A stretch of 64,000 nucleotides of DNA, from the NCBI RefSeq assembly GCF_046000175.1, contig NZ_JBEOMB010000036.1:1-64000 (forward strand), written 5' to 3'. Below the pieces are notes generated by a model, which had not been told where the DNA came from, did no database searches, and saw only the letters and a program-made list of their open reading frames with translations. Both the position numbers and the translations under genes were made by a program. Source of the DNA: Rhodoplanes sp046000175 (GTDB taxonomy: Bacteria > Pseudomonadota > Alphaproteobacteria > Rhizobiales > Xanthobacteraceae). Position 1 is the first letter of the stretch, and each line of letters opens with the position of its first letter. Positions 9,206-18,210 of the stretch are shown piece after piece.

Positions 9206-9245
9206 GATGGTCTCCTTCAGGCGCCGCGCCGACGAATGTGTTTCA

Positions 9246-9353
9246 CCTCGTCCTGAGGAGGCCGCGCAGCGGCCGTCTCGAAGGACGCGGCCCCCGCTCG
9301 GGTGGCCACATGGTTCGAGACGCGCTCCTGCGGAGCGCTCCTCACCATGAGGG
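9246..9353. repeat. Palindromic repeat, family D
   Basis: Composite inverted repeat between the SDR and cyclic amidohydrolase genes: CCTCGTCCTGAGGAG and CGTCTCGAAGGACG on the left, TGGTTCGAGACGCGCTCCTG and CTCACCATGAGG on the right. The left and right halves are partly complementary. The same element recurs at 52670-52738 (half) and 54616-54785. Confidence 0.7.
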
Positions 9354-9392
9354 GAAGGGTGGGCATACTGCTACCGTGACTCATGTGCGCGC

Positions 9393-10184
9393 TCACAGCA
9401 TCGCCCAGCCGCCGTCGACCGGCAGGTCGACACCGGTGATCTGGCGGGACACGTCGCTCGCCAGGAACAGGCAGGCATTGGCGACGTCCTGGTCGGTCGA
9501 GACGCGCTTCAGCGCATAATCCTCCGCATGGCGCTTCGCCGCCTCCTCGACCGAGATGCCGAGTTTTTTTGCCATGTTGGCGCACACCTTGTCGCGGAAG
9601 CGCGGGCCTTCGACCATGCCGGGGGCGACGCAGTTGACGTTGATGTTGTGAGGACCGGCCTCCAGCGCGAAGCTCTTGGTGATGCCGCGCAGGCCCCATT
9701 TGGAGGCCGAGTAGGCGAGCCGGCCAGCCCTCCCCCGAAGCCCGAAGGTGCCGCCGACATTGACGATCTTGCCGAAGCGGCGCGCCATCATGCCGGGCAG
9801 CACGGCCCGGATGGTGTTGAAGCAGCCGCCCATGTTGAGCTTCACGATCTCGTCGAATTCTTCGGGCGTCGTCTGCGCACCGGTCTTGCCGATCGGGCCG
9901 GAGCCGCCGGCGACGTTCACCAGGATGTCGACTTGGCCGAAGGTCTCGGTCGCTTTCGCCACGGCCGCATTGCACTGCGCCGCGTCGGTGATGTCGCAGG
10001 CGATCACGATCGCGTCGGCGCCGCGCGCCTTCGCCTCGGTGGCGACCGGCGCGATCGCGGCGGTGTCACGGCCGACCAGCGCGAGCCGGCAGTTTTCGTC
10101 CGCGAAGGCGAGCGAGATGGCGGCGCCCATCCCCTTGGCGGGTCCGGTGACCAGGACGACACGGCCGGCGAGATCGAGATTCAT
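9393..10184 (-). CDS. Short-chain dehydrogenase/reductase (SDR)
   Basis: A 263-residue classical SDR. The Rossmann glycine motif is TGPAKGMG (about 14-21, a variant of TGxxxGxG), followed by NVAGG and the catalytic YSASK with an upstream Gly-rich segment where the Ser normally sits. C-terminal DLPVDGGWAML is typical. It would oxidise or reduce a carbonyl/hydroxyl group with NAD(P)(H). In this operon it may act on the open-chain product of ring cleavage, but that is only inference. Upstream is the ABC binding protein, downstream the cyclic amidohydrolase, each separated by a palindromic repeat. Confidence 0.85.
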   Translation of the reverse strand: MNLDLAGRVVLVTGPAKGMGAAISLAFADENCRLALVGRDTAAIAPVATEAKARGADAIVIACDITDAAQCNAAVAKATETFGQVDILVNVAGGSGPIGKTGAQTTPEEFDEIVKLNMGGCFNTIRAVLPGMMARRFGKIVNVGGTFGLRGRAGRLAYSASKWGLRGITKSFALEAGPHNINVNCVAPGMVEGPRFRDKVCANMAKKLGISVEEAAKRHAEDYALKRVSTDQDVANACLFLASDVSRQITGVDLPVDGGWAML

Positions 10185-10220
10185 CAGGGTTCTTCTTGTT
10201 TGGTTGGAATTGCCACCGCC

Positions 10221-10323
10221 GTCATTCCGGGCCGGCGCATCGCGCCGGACCCGGAATCCAGCGGCAATCAGAGTGTCGCGGCTGGATTCCGGGTTCGTCG
10301 CTTCGCGACGCCCCGGAATGACC
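10221..10323. repeat. Palindromic repeat, family C
   Basis: Inverted repeat between the binding-protein and SDR genes. The arms are GTCATTCCGGG...GACCCGGAATCCAGC and GCTGGATTCCGGGTTCG...GCCCCGGAATGAC. A second copy lies at 13515-13620. This element type is common between genes in Hyphomicrobiales. Confidence 0.75.
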
Positions 10324-10337
10324 AGCCTCGAAGGGCC

Positions 10338-11369
10338 TCAGAACAGCTTCTTCGGCAGATCGGACGCCGGCGGAAGGAACGACGGGTCGAAGATCTCGCT
10401 CGTCGCCGGCGTGCGCGGCAGGCCGTTGGCGTCGACCAGGATGTCGATCGCGGTCTTCAGCCGCGTCGGGTCGATGCTGCCGAGACCGATCTTGGCGATC
10501 TCCGGATGGTTCATCTCGTCCTTCACGGTGGCGTCGAAGCGCTCCAGCTCCACGTCGGTCTTGATCAGCGGCTCGCGCTTGGCGACGCTCGCGACCGATG
10601 CCTTCGGATCCTTCAGCGACTCGACCACCCCCTTGTTGAGGGCGCGCAGGAAGCCCTTCACGGCCTCCGGGTTCTCCTTCACCAGCTTCTTCGAGACGAT
10701 GATGGCGTTGGAGTAGAGGTCCATGCCGTAGTCGCCGTAGTTGATGAAGCGGATCTGGTCGTCCTTCACGCCGATCAGCTTGGCGCTGAACCTGATCGTG
10801 TTGACGTAGCCGAACACGCCGTCGACCTGGCCGCGCATCAGCATCTGCTCGCGCAGGTTCGGCGCCATGTTGGTGATGTTCACCTTCGTGCAGTCGATCT
10901 TGGCCGACTTGCACAGCGCCGGGAACAGCTTGAGCGCGCCGTCGTTGGCGGCGCCGCCGAGCGTCTTGCCCTCGAAGTCCTTCGGGGTCTTGATCGGTGA
11001 GTCGGCCTTCACGGCGACCGTGAAGGGCGGCCGGTTGAACATTACGTAGACGGCGACCGGCGCCTCCTCGGGCTTCTTGGCGGCGAACTCGATCAACGCA
11101 TTGAGGTCGCCGAAGCCGATGTCGTAGGCGCCGCTCGCCACCTTCGGCACGGCGGCGGCCGAGCCGTCGCCCTGGTCGATGGTCACGTCGAGGCCCTCGG
11201 CCTTGAAGTATCCCTTGTCCTGGGCGACGAAGAAGAAGCCCTGCGGCCCTTGGTACTTCCAGTTCAGCACCATCTTCAGCTTGGTCTCCGCCGAGGCGGC
11301 GGAGGGCAGCGCCGCGGCGGCGAGCGCGGCGGCCGCCATCAGGGCGGTGCGCAGGGAGGCGAGCCTCAT
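10338..11369 (-). CDS. ABC transporter substrate-binding protein (NMT1/SsuA type)
   Basis: A 343-residue periplasmic binding protein. The N-terminal signal peptide ends near residue 28 (PSAASA-ETKL). The mature part has the family features LNWKYQGPQGFFFVAQDKGY and FKAEGLDVTI, then GAYDIGFGDLNALIEFAA. This family binds small ligands such as pyrimidine precursors, sulfonates and nitrate. It belongs with the permease at 5808-6581 and ATPase at 6858-7754. ATG 11369 has GGAGA 8 bp upstream and overlaps the stop of the upstream hydrolase gene (ATGA), so the two are translationally coupled. Confidence 0.9.
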   Translation of the reverse strand: MRLASLRTALMAAAALAAAALPSAASAETKLKMVLNWKYQGPQGFFFVAQDKGYFKAEGLDVTIDQGDGSAAAVPKVASGAYDIGFGDLNALIEFAAKKPEEAPVAVYVMFNRPPFTVAVKADSPIKTPKDFEGKTLGGAANDGALKLFPALCKSAKIDCTKVNITNMAPNLREQMLMRGQVDGVFGYVNTIRFSAKLIGVKDDQIRFINYGDYGMDLYSNAIIVSKKLVKENPEAVKGFLRALNKGVVESLKDPKASVASVAKREPLIKTDVELERFDATVKDEMNHPEIAKIGLGSIDPTRLKTAIDILVDANGLPRTPATSEIFDPSFLPPASDLPKKLF

Positions 11370-12181
11370 CGAGAAGTCTCCTGTCGGGTGGGGGGAGCGG
11401 AGGGGGCGGGGGACGGCGAAGCAGACGGCGTGCCATCGAGCGCCGCGACCAGCGCGGCGCCGGTCGCGACCGTGCCGTAGAGCAGGTCGACGAGCTCGAG
11501 GATCGTGTCGCTGACGCCCGGCCGCGCCACGGTGGCGCACAGGTCGGCGAGCAGCACGCAGTCGTAGCCGCGGAAGCTCGCGTCGGTGAGCGTCGCGAAC
11601 ACGCAGCGGTCGGTGTTGATGCCGGCGATGAGCAACGTCGTCACGTCGCGCCCGCGCAGAATCGAGTCGAGCTCGTTGTCGTGGAAGCCCGAGTAGCGGT
11701 GCTTGTGGACCACGAGGTCGCCGGCCTCGACCGGCAGCGCGTCGATGGTCGCCGCGCCCCAGTCGCCCTGGACGAGAATTCGGCCCTGGCCGCTCGGCGC
11801 CGGCTCGGCATAGCCAGGGCGGGTGCCGCCGCGCCGGCCCTTGTCGAGCAGCGAAGCCGAGAGATTGGCGACGTCGGCCCGCACGCCCCAGTTGACGAAG
11901 ATCACCGGCGCGCCGGCGCGGCGCAGCGCCGCCGCGAGCGCCACCATGCCGGGCACGATCGAGAGCGCCGGCGCCGTGTCGATGCCGGCCCGCGGGAACC
12001 AGCCGTCGGGGTGCAGGAAGTCGTTCTGCATGTCGACGACGACGAGCGCGGTGCGGCCGAGGTCGATCGCCACGGTGCCACCGGCCGAGGCCGGAAAGCG
12101 GACGATGCGCTCCGGCCGGCGCGGACGCACCAGGGAGGTGTGGGGAGCGCCGGAGGTCGGACCGGAGGCGGGGGACGGCAT
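11366..12181 (-). CDS. Isochorismatase-fold cysteine hydrolase (RutB/biuret-hydrolase-like)
   Basis: A 271-residue cysteine hydrolase. The catalytic triad is visible: Asp in VVDMQNDFLHPDGWF, Lys in VVHKHRYSGFHDNELDS, and Cys in AGINTDRCVFATL. The RYSGFHDNELDS block resembles ureidoacrylate amidohydrolase RutB, and biuret hydrolases share the same fold; both cleave carbamoyl amides made from opened nitrogen rings. This makes it the likely step after ring opening. An in-frame ATG at 12250 would add 23 residues of low complexity; the start is uncertain. First gene of the operon, divergent from a LysR gene. Confidence 0.8.
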   Translation of the reverse strand: MPSPASGPTSGAPHTSLVRPRRPERIVRFPASAGGTVAIDLGRTALVVVDMQNDFLHPDGWFPRAGIDTAPALSIVPGMVALAAALRRAGAPVIFVNWGVRADVANLSASLLDKGRRGGTRPGYAEPAPSGQGRILVQGDWGAATIDALPVEAGDLVVHKHRYSGFHDNELDSILRGRDVTTLLIAGINTDRCVFATLTDASFRGYDCVLLADLCATVARPGVSDTILELVDLLYGTVATGAALVAALDGTPSASPSPAPSAPPTRQETSR

Positions 12182-12250
12182 CGGCGGGGCACTCTCGGAG
12201 GTTCGGGAGAAGCTGTTTCGTGAGGCTTCGGAACGACTTGGAGGAGACAT

Positions 12251-12555
12251 CCGGGCCCGCGACAGGACCGGAGGCGGCCCGGACGAGGTCCGGCGTGATC
12301 ACGCTAGCCAAAGCAGGCGTTGACTTCTGCCGCTGATTTTTTGCTCTATCGTTGCCGAAAAGGCTTCACTCCGGTTCGTCACCTGCCCCGGCGTCCTCAT
12401 GGCCGGGCTCGTCCCGGCCATCCACGCAGCAGCCGTCGCGGTGTCGAAGACGTGGATGCCCGGCACGAGGCCGGGCATGACGGGCTCGGGGCCAGGGGCT
12501 CGCCCGCGCTCCGAAGCGACAGGCGGCAGCACGTCGCACGCGAAGAAAGAACCCC
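12251..12555. other. Intergenic region between catabolic operon and its LysR gene
   Basis: 305 bp without a gene. It must hold the promoters of the minus-strand catabolic operon and of the plus-strand LysR gene. A family B palindromic repeat occupies 12396-12482, leaving the stretch 12251-12395 as the likely control region. I see no convincing -35/-10 pair or LysR box. Confidence 0.6.
12396..12482. repeat. Palindromic repeat, family B
   Basis: Double-hairpin element: CATGGCCGGGCTCGTCCCGG plus CCATCCACG on the left, and CGTGGATGCCCGGCACGAGG plus CCGGGCATGACGG on the right, facing each other across about 25 bp. At least six other copies are present in this window, two of them inside dnaE2. Confidence 0.8.
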
Positions 12556-13476
12556 ATGCGCCATCTCCGCCTGCTGCGTTACGTCGACGAGGTCGCCCGC
12601 GCCGGGTCGATCCGGAAGGCGGCCGAGCGGCTCGCCGTCACGGCCTCGGCAGTCAACCGGCGGATCATGGATCTGGAGGAGGAGCTCGGCGCCGCGCTGT
12701 TCGAGCGCAAGCCGCGCGGCGTGCGGCTCACCGCGGCCGGCGAGGTGTTCGTGCGCTACGTGCGCGAGCAGGCCGCCGACGTCGAGCGGATGAAGTCGCA
12801 GATCGAGGATCTGCGCGGCCTCAAGCGCGGCGCCGTCAGCATCGCCTGCAGCCAGGCGCTCGCCTACGACTTCCTGCCGCGCGAGATCGCGACCTACCGG
12901 ACCCGCCACCCCTATGTGACGTTCGACGTGCGGGTCGCCGACCACGACCAGGCGATGGCGCTGCTCGAGGCCTACGAGGTCGATCTCGTCGCGGTCTATC
13001 GCCCGTCGTTCCATGCGAGCTTCCGGCCGCTGATGACGGTGGAGCAACGCCTGGTCGTGCTGATGCCGGCCGATCATCCGCTCGCCACGCAGACGACGCT
13101 GCGGCTGCGCGACTGCGCCGGCCACCCGTGTGCGCTCGCCGACCGTTCGCTCGGCGGCCGCCAGCTCCTCGACACCGCCTGCGCCCGCACCGGCGTCGCT
13201 CTCCGCGTCGTCGCCGAGTCGAACTCGTTCGAGATGCTGCGCGGCCTGGTGCGGCGCGACCGCGTGCTCTCCTTCCAGGTGGAGATCGGCGCCGACCTCG
13301 ACACCGACGGCGCCGATCCCGGCGCGACGCCCGGCGTCGTCGCCCGCCCGCTCGATCCGCGCGACGTGCCGACCGCGGCGCTGGTCGTCGGCCAGCTGCG
13401 CAACCGCAACCTGCCGATCCCGGCCGCCGTGTTCGTCGAGCAGCTCGTCCGCGCCATCGACGCCATGCGGACGTGA
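12556..13476 (+). CDS. LysR-family transcriptional regulator
   Basis: A 306-residue LysR regulator. The HTH is in residues 1-60 (RHLRLLRYVDEVARAGSIRK, then TASAVNRRIMDLEEELGAALF), followed by a substrate-binding-protein-like effector domain to the C-terminus. It is divergent from the barbiturase-type catabolic operon, the usual arrangement for a LysR activator that senses a pathway intermediate, so it is the likely regulator of 3196-12181. The start ATG 12556 fits the HTH; the palindromic repeat 75 bp upstream separates it from the operon promoter. Confidence 0.88.
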   Translation: MRHLRLLRYVDEVARAGSIRKAAERLAVTASAVNRRIMDLEEELGAALFERKPRGVRLTAAGEVFVRYVREQAADVERMKSQIEDLRGLKRGAVSIACSQALAYDFLPREIATYRTRHPYVTFDVRVADHDQAMALLEAYEVDLVAVYRPSFHASFRPLMTVEQRLVVLMPADHPLATQTTLRLRDCAGHPCALADRSLGGRQLLDTACARTGVALRVVAESNSFEMLRGLVRRDRVLSFQVEIGADLDTDGADPGATPGVVARPLDPRDVPTAALVVGQLRNRNLPIPAAVFVEQLVRAIDAMRT

Positions 13477-13818
13477 GGATCCGGACGTGAGATCGAGCCC
13501 GTCTGATCAGTTTCCGTCATTCCGGGGCGCGGCGAAGCCGCGAACCCGGAATCCAGCGGCAAACTCCGCGTCCTCGGCTGGATTCCGGGTTCGGCGCTGG
13601 CGCGCCGCCCCGGAATGACCCCCGAACGAACTGGGTGAATGCTGTATGCGAAAGCCGCCGCGCCGGCGGTCCTGAACGTCTGCTCATCTCTGCGGCGACG
13701 GCGTCACGCAAAGAGCGCGGCGGCACCATGGTCCGGTCATGCGTCCGCCCGCGGCCGGTGCGATGGAACCTGGATGCCGGCCGGAGATTGGTCCGGAAGG
13801 TTCGAAGCTTCACCGAGG
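13477..13818. other. Intergenic region with family C repeat
   Basis: About 340 bp between the LysR gene and the glucan operon. A family C repeat fills 13515-13620. The rest (13621-13818) probably holds the promoter and leader of the glucan genes; no clear motif is visible. If translation starts further upstream (an ATG at 13639 or 13774 is in frame), part of this would be coding. Confidence 0.5.
13515..13620. repeat. Palindromic repeat, family C
   Basis: Second copy of the GTCATTCCGGGG...CCCGGAATCCAGC / GCTGGATTCCGGG...CCCCGGAATGAC inverted repeat, between the LysR gene and the glucan synthesis genes. Confidence 0.75.
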
Positions 13819-15387
13819 GTGGCCACCATCACCACGCATCAGACGAGTCGCCGCGACCTCCTGGCCGGGTCGGTGGCGCTGCCGTTCGTGCTGGCCGGCG
13901 CCACATCGCCGCTGCTCGCACAGAATTCACGCGCCCAGGACAAGGGCCAGCCGAAAGCTCCCGAGACGCCGTTCGACGCCAATGTCGTGCGCCGGGCCGC
14001 GCGGGCGCTCGCCGAGAAGCCGTTCCAGGCGCCCGATACCGGCCTGCCGCCGAGCCTGACCGATCTCGACTATGACAAGTACCGCACCATCCGGTTCAAG
14101 CCGGACCGCGCGCTGTGGCGCGGCGAGGGCCTGCCCTTCGAGGCGCAGTTCTTCCATCGCGGCTTCCTGTTCACCGAGCGCGTCGCGCTCTCCGAGGTGG
14201 TGGACGGCAAGGCGCGGCCGATCGCCTACACGCCCGACCTGTTCGACTTCGGCGCCGTCCCGCCGCCGCCCGCCGACGCGCAGATCGGCTTCGCCGGCTT
14301 CCGCCTGCACGCGCCGATCAACCGGCCCGACTATTACGACGAGGTCGCCGTCTTCCTCGGCGCCAGCTACTTCCGCGCCGTCGCCAAGGGCCAGACCTAC
14401 GGGCTGTCGGCACGCGGCCTGTCGATCGCCACGGCCGATCCGAAAGGCGAGGAGTTCCCGTCCTTTCGGGCCTTCTGGCTGGAGAAGCCACCGGCCCAGA
14501 CCGGCTCGATGGTGGTCCACGCGCTGCTCGACTCGAAGAGCGCGGCGGCCGCCTACCGGTTCACCATCAGGCCCGGCGAGACGACCGTGTTCGACGTCGA
14601 GATGACGCTCTATCCGCGCGCCGAGATCGCGCTGCCCGGCATCGGCACCGGCACCAGCATGTTCTTCTTCGGCCCGAACGACCGCGTCGGCGTCGACGAC
14701 TTCCGTCCCTCCGTGCACGATTCCGATGGGCTCGCGGTCCGCAACGGCCGCGGCGAGGAGATCTGGCGGCCGCTGCACAACCCGGCCGATCTGCAGGTCT
14801 CGACCTTCCAGGACACCAATCCGCGCGGCTTCGGGCTGCTGCAGCGGGCCCGCGACTTCCACGCCTACGAGGATCTGGAGTCGCGCTTCGAGACGCGGCC
14901 GAGCCTATGGGTCGAGCCGATCGGCGACTGGGGCGCGGGCGCCATCCAGCTCGTCGAGATCCCGACCAAGGAAGAGATTCACGACAACATCGTCGCGTTC
15001 TGGCGGCCGAAGGACCCGCTCGCCGCCAAGGGCGAGTACTGGTTCACGTACCGGCTGCACTGGGGCGCGAACAAGCCGGGCGCGCCGCCGCTCGCCGTGT
15101 TCGCCCGCACCCGCGCGGGCGCCGGCCCCGAGAGCACGCGCCTGTTCGTGCTCGACATCACGGGCGACAAGCTGAAAGGCCTCGATCCGGCGGCGGTGCG
15201 GGCCGTCGTCGAGGCCGACAAGGGCAAGGTGCGCAACGCCGTGGCGCGGCCGAACCCGATCGACGGCGGCTGGCGGCTCGCCTTCGAGCTCGCGCCCGAG
15301 CGCGAGACGGCGATCGAGCTGCGCGCCCTGCTGCTGCGCGGCGACGAGCCGCTGACCGAGACGTGGCTCTATCGCTGGACGGCCTGA
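13819..15387 (+). CDS. Periplasmic glucan biosynthesis protein OpgD/OpgG (Tat-exported)
   Basis: A protein of about 522 residues of the MdoG/OpgG-OpgD family, which shapes the backbone of osmoregulated periplasmic glucans. The N-terminus has a twin-arginine signal (TSRRDLLAGSVALPFVLAG), the mark of OpgD rather than Sec-dependent OpgG. Family blocks include YDKYRTIRFKPDRALWR, FFHRGFLF and LYRW at the end. I chose the GTG at 13819 because the RR motif then lies about 11 residues in; in-frame ATGs at 13639 and 13774 would add odd leaders. It is 2 bp upstream of opgH, clearly one operon. Confidence 0.88.
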   Translation: MATITTHQTSRRDLLAGSVALPFVLAGATSPLLAQNSRAQDKGQPKAPETPFDANVVRRAARALAEKPFQAPDTGLPPSLTDLDYDKYRTIRFKPDRALWRGEGLPFEAQFFHRGFLFTERVALSEVVDGKARPIAYTPDLFDFGAVPPPPADAQIGFAGFRLHAPINRPDYYDEVAVFLGASYFRAVAKGQTYGLSARGLSIATADPKGEEFPSFRAFWLEKPPAQTGSMVVHALLDSKSAAAAYRFTIRPGETTVFDVEMTLYPRAEIALPGIGTGTSMFFFGPNDRVGVDDFRPSVHDSDGLAVRNGRGEEIWRPLHNPADLQVSTFQDTNPRGFGLLQRARDFHAYEDLESRFETRPSLWVEPIGDWGAGAIQLVEIPTKEEIHDNIVAFWRPKDPLAAKGEYWFTYRLHWGANKPGAPPLAVFARTRAGAGPESTRLFVLDITGDKLKGLDPAAVRAVVEADKGKVRNAVARPNPIDGGWRLAFELAPERETAIELRALLLRGDEPLTETWLYRWTA

Positions 15388-15389
15388 TC

Positions 15390-17525
15390 ATGCACGAGGC
15401 CATCGCCCTCCGGCACGCGACGCCCGCGTCCGGCCTCCCGCCGGAGCGGCCGCTCGCGATGCCGGAGCAGTCGCTGTGGCGGCCGACCGGCACGACGGCG
15501 CCCGCGCCCGAAAGCCGCCCCCGCACCGGGCTGCGTCGGCTCCTGGTGTTCGGCGCGACGGCCGCGCTGACCGCCGGTGGCGCCTGGGAGATGTATCAGG
15601 TGCTGCAGGTGCAGGGCCTGACCGCGCCCGAGGCGGCCGTGCTCGGCCTGTTCGTGTCGCTGTTCGCCTGGATCGCCTTCTCGCTGGTGTCGAGCGTGAT
15701 CGGCTTCGTCGCGATCCTCGGCGGCCCCGACCGCACCCTCGGCATCGACACCACGGCGCCGCTGCCGGAGCTCTCGACCCGCACCGCCGTGCTGCTGCCG
15801 ACCTACAACGAGGATCCGCACCGGGTGATGTCCCGCCTGCAGGCGATCGTCGAATCGATCGCCGCGACCGGCCAGAGCGACCATTTCGATTTTTTCGTGC
15901 TCAGCGACACGACCGATCCCGAGGTGTGGATCCGTGAGGAGGCCGCCTATCTGGCGCTGCTCGAACGCACAGACTCGACAAGGATCTACTATCGCCATCG
16001 TCGTGAGAACGTCGCGCGAAAAGCCGGCAACATCGCCGAGTGGACGACGCGCTTCGGCGGCGCCTATGCGCACATGCTGGTGCTCGACGCCGACAGCCTG
16101 ATGACCGGCGACACCGTGGTGCGGCTCGCCGGTGCGATGGAGAGCCATCCGGGCGCCGGCCTGATCCAGACCTTTCCGGTCGTGCTCGCCGGGACGACCC
16201 TGTTCGCCCGCATCCAGCAGTTCGCCGGCCGCGTCTACGGCCCGCTGATCGCCCGCGGCATCGCCTGGTGGCACGGCGCGGAGAGCAACTACTGGGGCCA
16301 CAACGCCATCATCCGGGTCGAAGCTTTCGCCGGCCAAGCCGGCATGCCGCTGCTGCCCGGGCGAAAGCCGTTCGGCGGCCACATCCTCAGCCACGATTTC
16401 GTCGAGGCGGCGCTGATGCGGCGCGCCGGCTGGGGTGTCCACATGGCGCCCTCGCTCGGCGGCAGCTTCGAGGAATGCCCGCCCTCGCTCACCGAGTATG
16501 CGGTCCGTGACCGCCGCTGGTGCCAGGGCAACCTGCAGCATCTCGGCGTGCTGCCGGCGCGCGGCCTGCACTGGGTGTCGCGCCTGCACCTCCTCACCGG
16601 CATCGGCTCCTATGTCACGTCGCCCTTGTGGCTGGTGTTCCTCCTGGTCGGGCTGCTGATCTCCCTGCAGGCGCAGTTCGTGAAGCCGGAATACTTCCCC
16701 TCCGGCTTCTCGCTGTTCCCGCAATGGCCGGCCCAGGACCCGGTCCGCGCCGCCTGGGTTTTTGCGGGCACCATGGGGATTCTCGTCGTGCCGAAGCTTC
16801 TCGGCTGGATCGCCGCGATGACGCAAGCGTCCGAGCGCCGCGGCATCGGCGGCGTGATCAGATCGCTCGCCAGCCTGATCCTGGAGACGCTCGTCACCAG
16901 CCTGATCGCGCCGATCATGATGCTCCTGCAGTCGCGCGCCGTGGCCGAGATCCTCCTCGGGCGCGACGCCGGTTGGCAGGCCCAGCAGCGCGACGCCGGC
17001 CGCACCGACCTCCGGCTGCTGAGCCGGCTCTACGGCTCGCACGTGATGCTCGGCCTGCTACTCGGCGGCGGCGCCTATGCGGTGTCGGCGCCGCTGCTCC
17101 TGTGGATGACGCCCGTGGTCGCCGGCCTCGTGCTGGCCATCCCGACCGTCGCGGTCACGTCGAGCGAGCGGGTCGGCCACGCCCTGCGTCGCGCCGGCCT
17201 GCTGCTGATCCCGGAGGAGCGCGAGCCCCCCGCCGTGCTGCTCCGCGCCCAGGCGCTCGCCGCCGCCCCGGCCGGGCCGGAGACGCCGGCGCTGGTGCGT
17301 CTCGCCGAGGACGCGGGGTTACGCGACGCCCATCTCGCGATGCTCGACGAGAAGCCGGCCCGCCGGAAGGGCGACGTCGACGTCGCGCTGGTCGTCGCCC
17401 GCGCCCGCGCCGCCGAGGCCGACACGATCACCGAGGCCGCCGCGCTGCTGACCGCGAAGGAGACGTTCGCGATCCTGGCCGATCGCGACGCGCTCGCCGA
17501 CGTGATCAGGAAGTCGCGCGGGTGA
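15390..17525 (+). CDS. opgH: Glucans biosynthesis glucosyltransferase MdoH/OpgH
   Basis: A 711-residue inner-membrane GT2 glucosyltransferase that polymerises the beta-1,2-glucan backbone from UDP-glucose. Visible elements: two N-terminal transmembrane segments (about 48-68 and 78-105), the nucleotide-binding LLPTYNEDP, RRENVARKAGNIAEW, the DxD-like LVLDADSLM, HDFVEAALMRRAGW, and the product-binding RRWCQGNLQHL, followed by several C-terminal membrane spans. It starts 2 bp after the opgD/G stop, so translation is coupled. In some bacteria OpgH also links UDP-glucose level to cell size, which cannot be judged here. Confidence 0.95.
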   Translation: MHEAIALRHATPASGLPPERPLAMPEQSLWRPTGTTAPAPESRPRTGLRRLLVFGATAALTAGGAWEMYQVLQVQGLTAPEAAVLGLFVSLFAWIAFSLVSSVIGFVAILGGPDRTLGIDTTAPLPELSTRTAVLLPTYNEDPHRVMSRLQAIVESIAATGQSDHFDFFVLSDTTDPEVWIREEAAYLALLERTDSTRIYYRHRRENVARKAGNIAEWTTRFGGAYAHMLVLDADSLMTGDTVVRLAGAMESHPGAGLIQTFPVVLAGTTLFARIQQFAGRVYGPLIARGIAWWHGAESNYWGHNAIIRVEAFAGQAGMPLLPGRKPFGGHILSHDFVEAALMRRAGWGVHMAPSLGGSFEECPPSLTEYAVRDRRWCQGNLQHLGVLPARGLHWVSRLHLLTGIGSYVTSPLWLVFLLVGLLISLQAQFVKPEYFPSGFSLFPQWPAQDPVRAAWVFAGTMGILVVPKLLGWIAAMTQASERRGIGGVIRSLASLILETLVTSLIAPIMMLLQSRAVAEILLGRDAGWQAQQRDAGRTDLRLLSRLYGSHVMLGLLLGGGAYAVSAPLLLWMTPVVAGLVLAIPTVAVTSSERVGHALRRAGLLLIPEEREPPAVLLRAQALAAAPAGPETPALVRLAEDAGLRDAHLAMLDEKPARRKGDVDVALVVARARAAEADTITEAAALLTAKETFAILADRDALADVIRKSRG

Positions 17526-17535
17526 CCGGCCGCCG

Positions 17536-18210
17536 CTACCGCAACGCACCGACCAGGAACTCGATCATCTGGGGGACCTTCGGGTCTTCGAACTCCGCGC
17601 ATTCCACCATCAGGCGCGGATGCGAGTAGCGGATCATCGCGGTGTGCAGGCAGCGCGCCACCTGCTTGGGATCACCGGGCCGGAACTCGCCCCGCGCCAT
17701 GCCGTCGGCGATGATTTGGGCGATCACGGCGTCCATGCGCTCGACATAGTCCAGCACGATCTGCCAGTTCTCGGTCAGCGCCACGGCGACGAGATCGTGC
17801 AGCTTCTTCTCGACCGTGAAGCGCTCGGTGTTCATCCGCTCGAGTGTCACGAAAAAATCGCGCAGCCGTTCCGTCGCCGGCAGGTCGCGCGCCGCGATCT
17901 CGCTCACGGCGGCCAGCACCTCGCCGAGGAGCTGGTGGCTCACCGCCTCGTTGATCTCGTCCTTCGAGCGGAAGAACCGGTAGACATTGGCCGGCGACAT
18001 GCCGAGCTCGCGCGCGATGTCGGCCACCGTGGTCTTCTGATAACCGATCTGCCGGTACAGCCGGTCCGCCGTGGTGATGATGCGGGTGCGGGTGTCGGCC
18101 TCCCGCGCTTCGGCCCGCGTCGCGTCGCTCACCTTCACGCCTCCCTCGCGCGGCGGTTCGCCGCCTGCCTCGGGACACAGCTTATCGAAAACCTTGCGCA
18201 GATGTCTCAT
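17536..18210 (-). CDS. TetR-family repressor of the RND efflux operon
   Basis: A 224-residue TetR regulator. The HTH lies near residues 40-85 (TADRLYRQIGYQKTTVADIA, then MSPANVYRFFRSKDEI). The C-terminal half is the ligand-binding domain (LHDLVAVALTENWQIVLDYV). ATG 18210 overlaps the stop of the RND pump gene (ATGA), so it is the last gene of the efflux operon and probably represses that operon from the palindrome at 22655-22680. The strong Tyr-rich recognition helix and the TGAC...GTCA operator are a known pairing type in this family, but binding is inferred. Confidence 0.88.
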   Translation of the reverse strand: MRHLRKVFDKLCPEAGGEPPREGGVKVSDATRAEAREADTRTRIITTADRLYRQIGYQKTTVADIARELGMSPANVYRFFRSKDEINEAVSHQLLGEVLAAVSEIAARDLPATERLRDFFVTLERMNTERFTVEKKLHDLVAVALTENWQIVLDYVERMDAVIAQIIADGMARGEFRPGDPKQVARCLHTAMIRYSHPRLMVECAEFEDPKVPQMIEFLVGALR

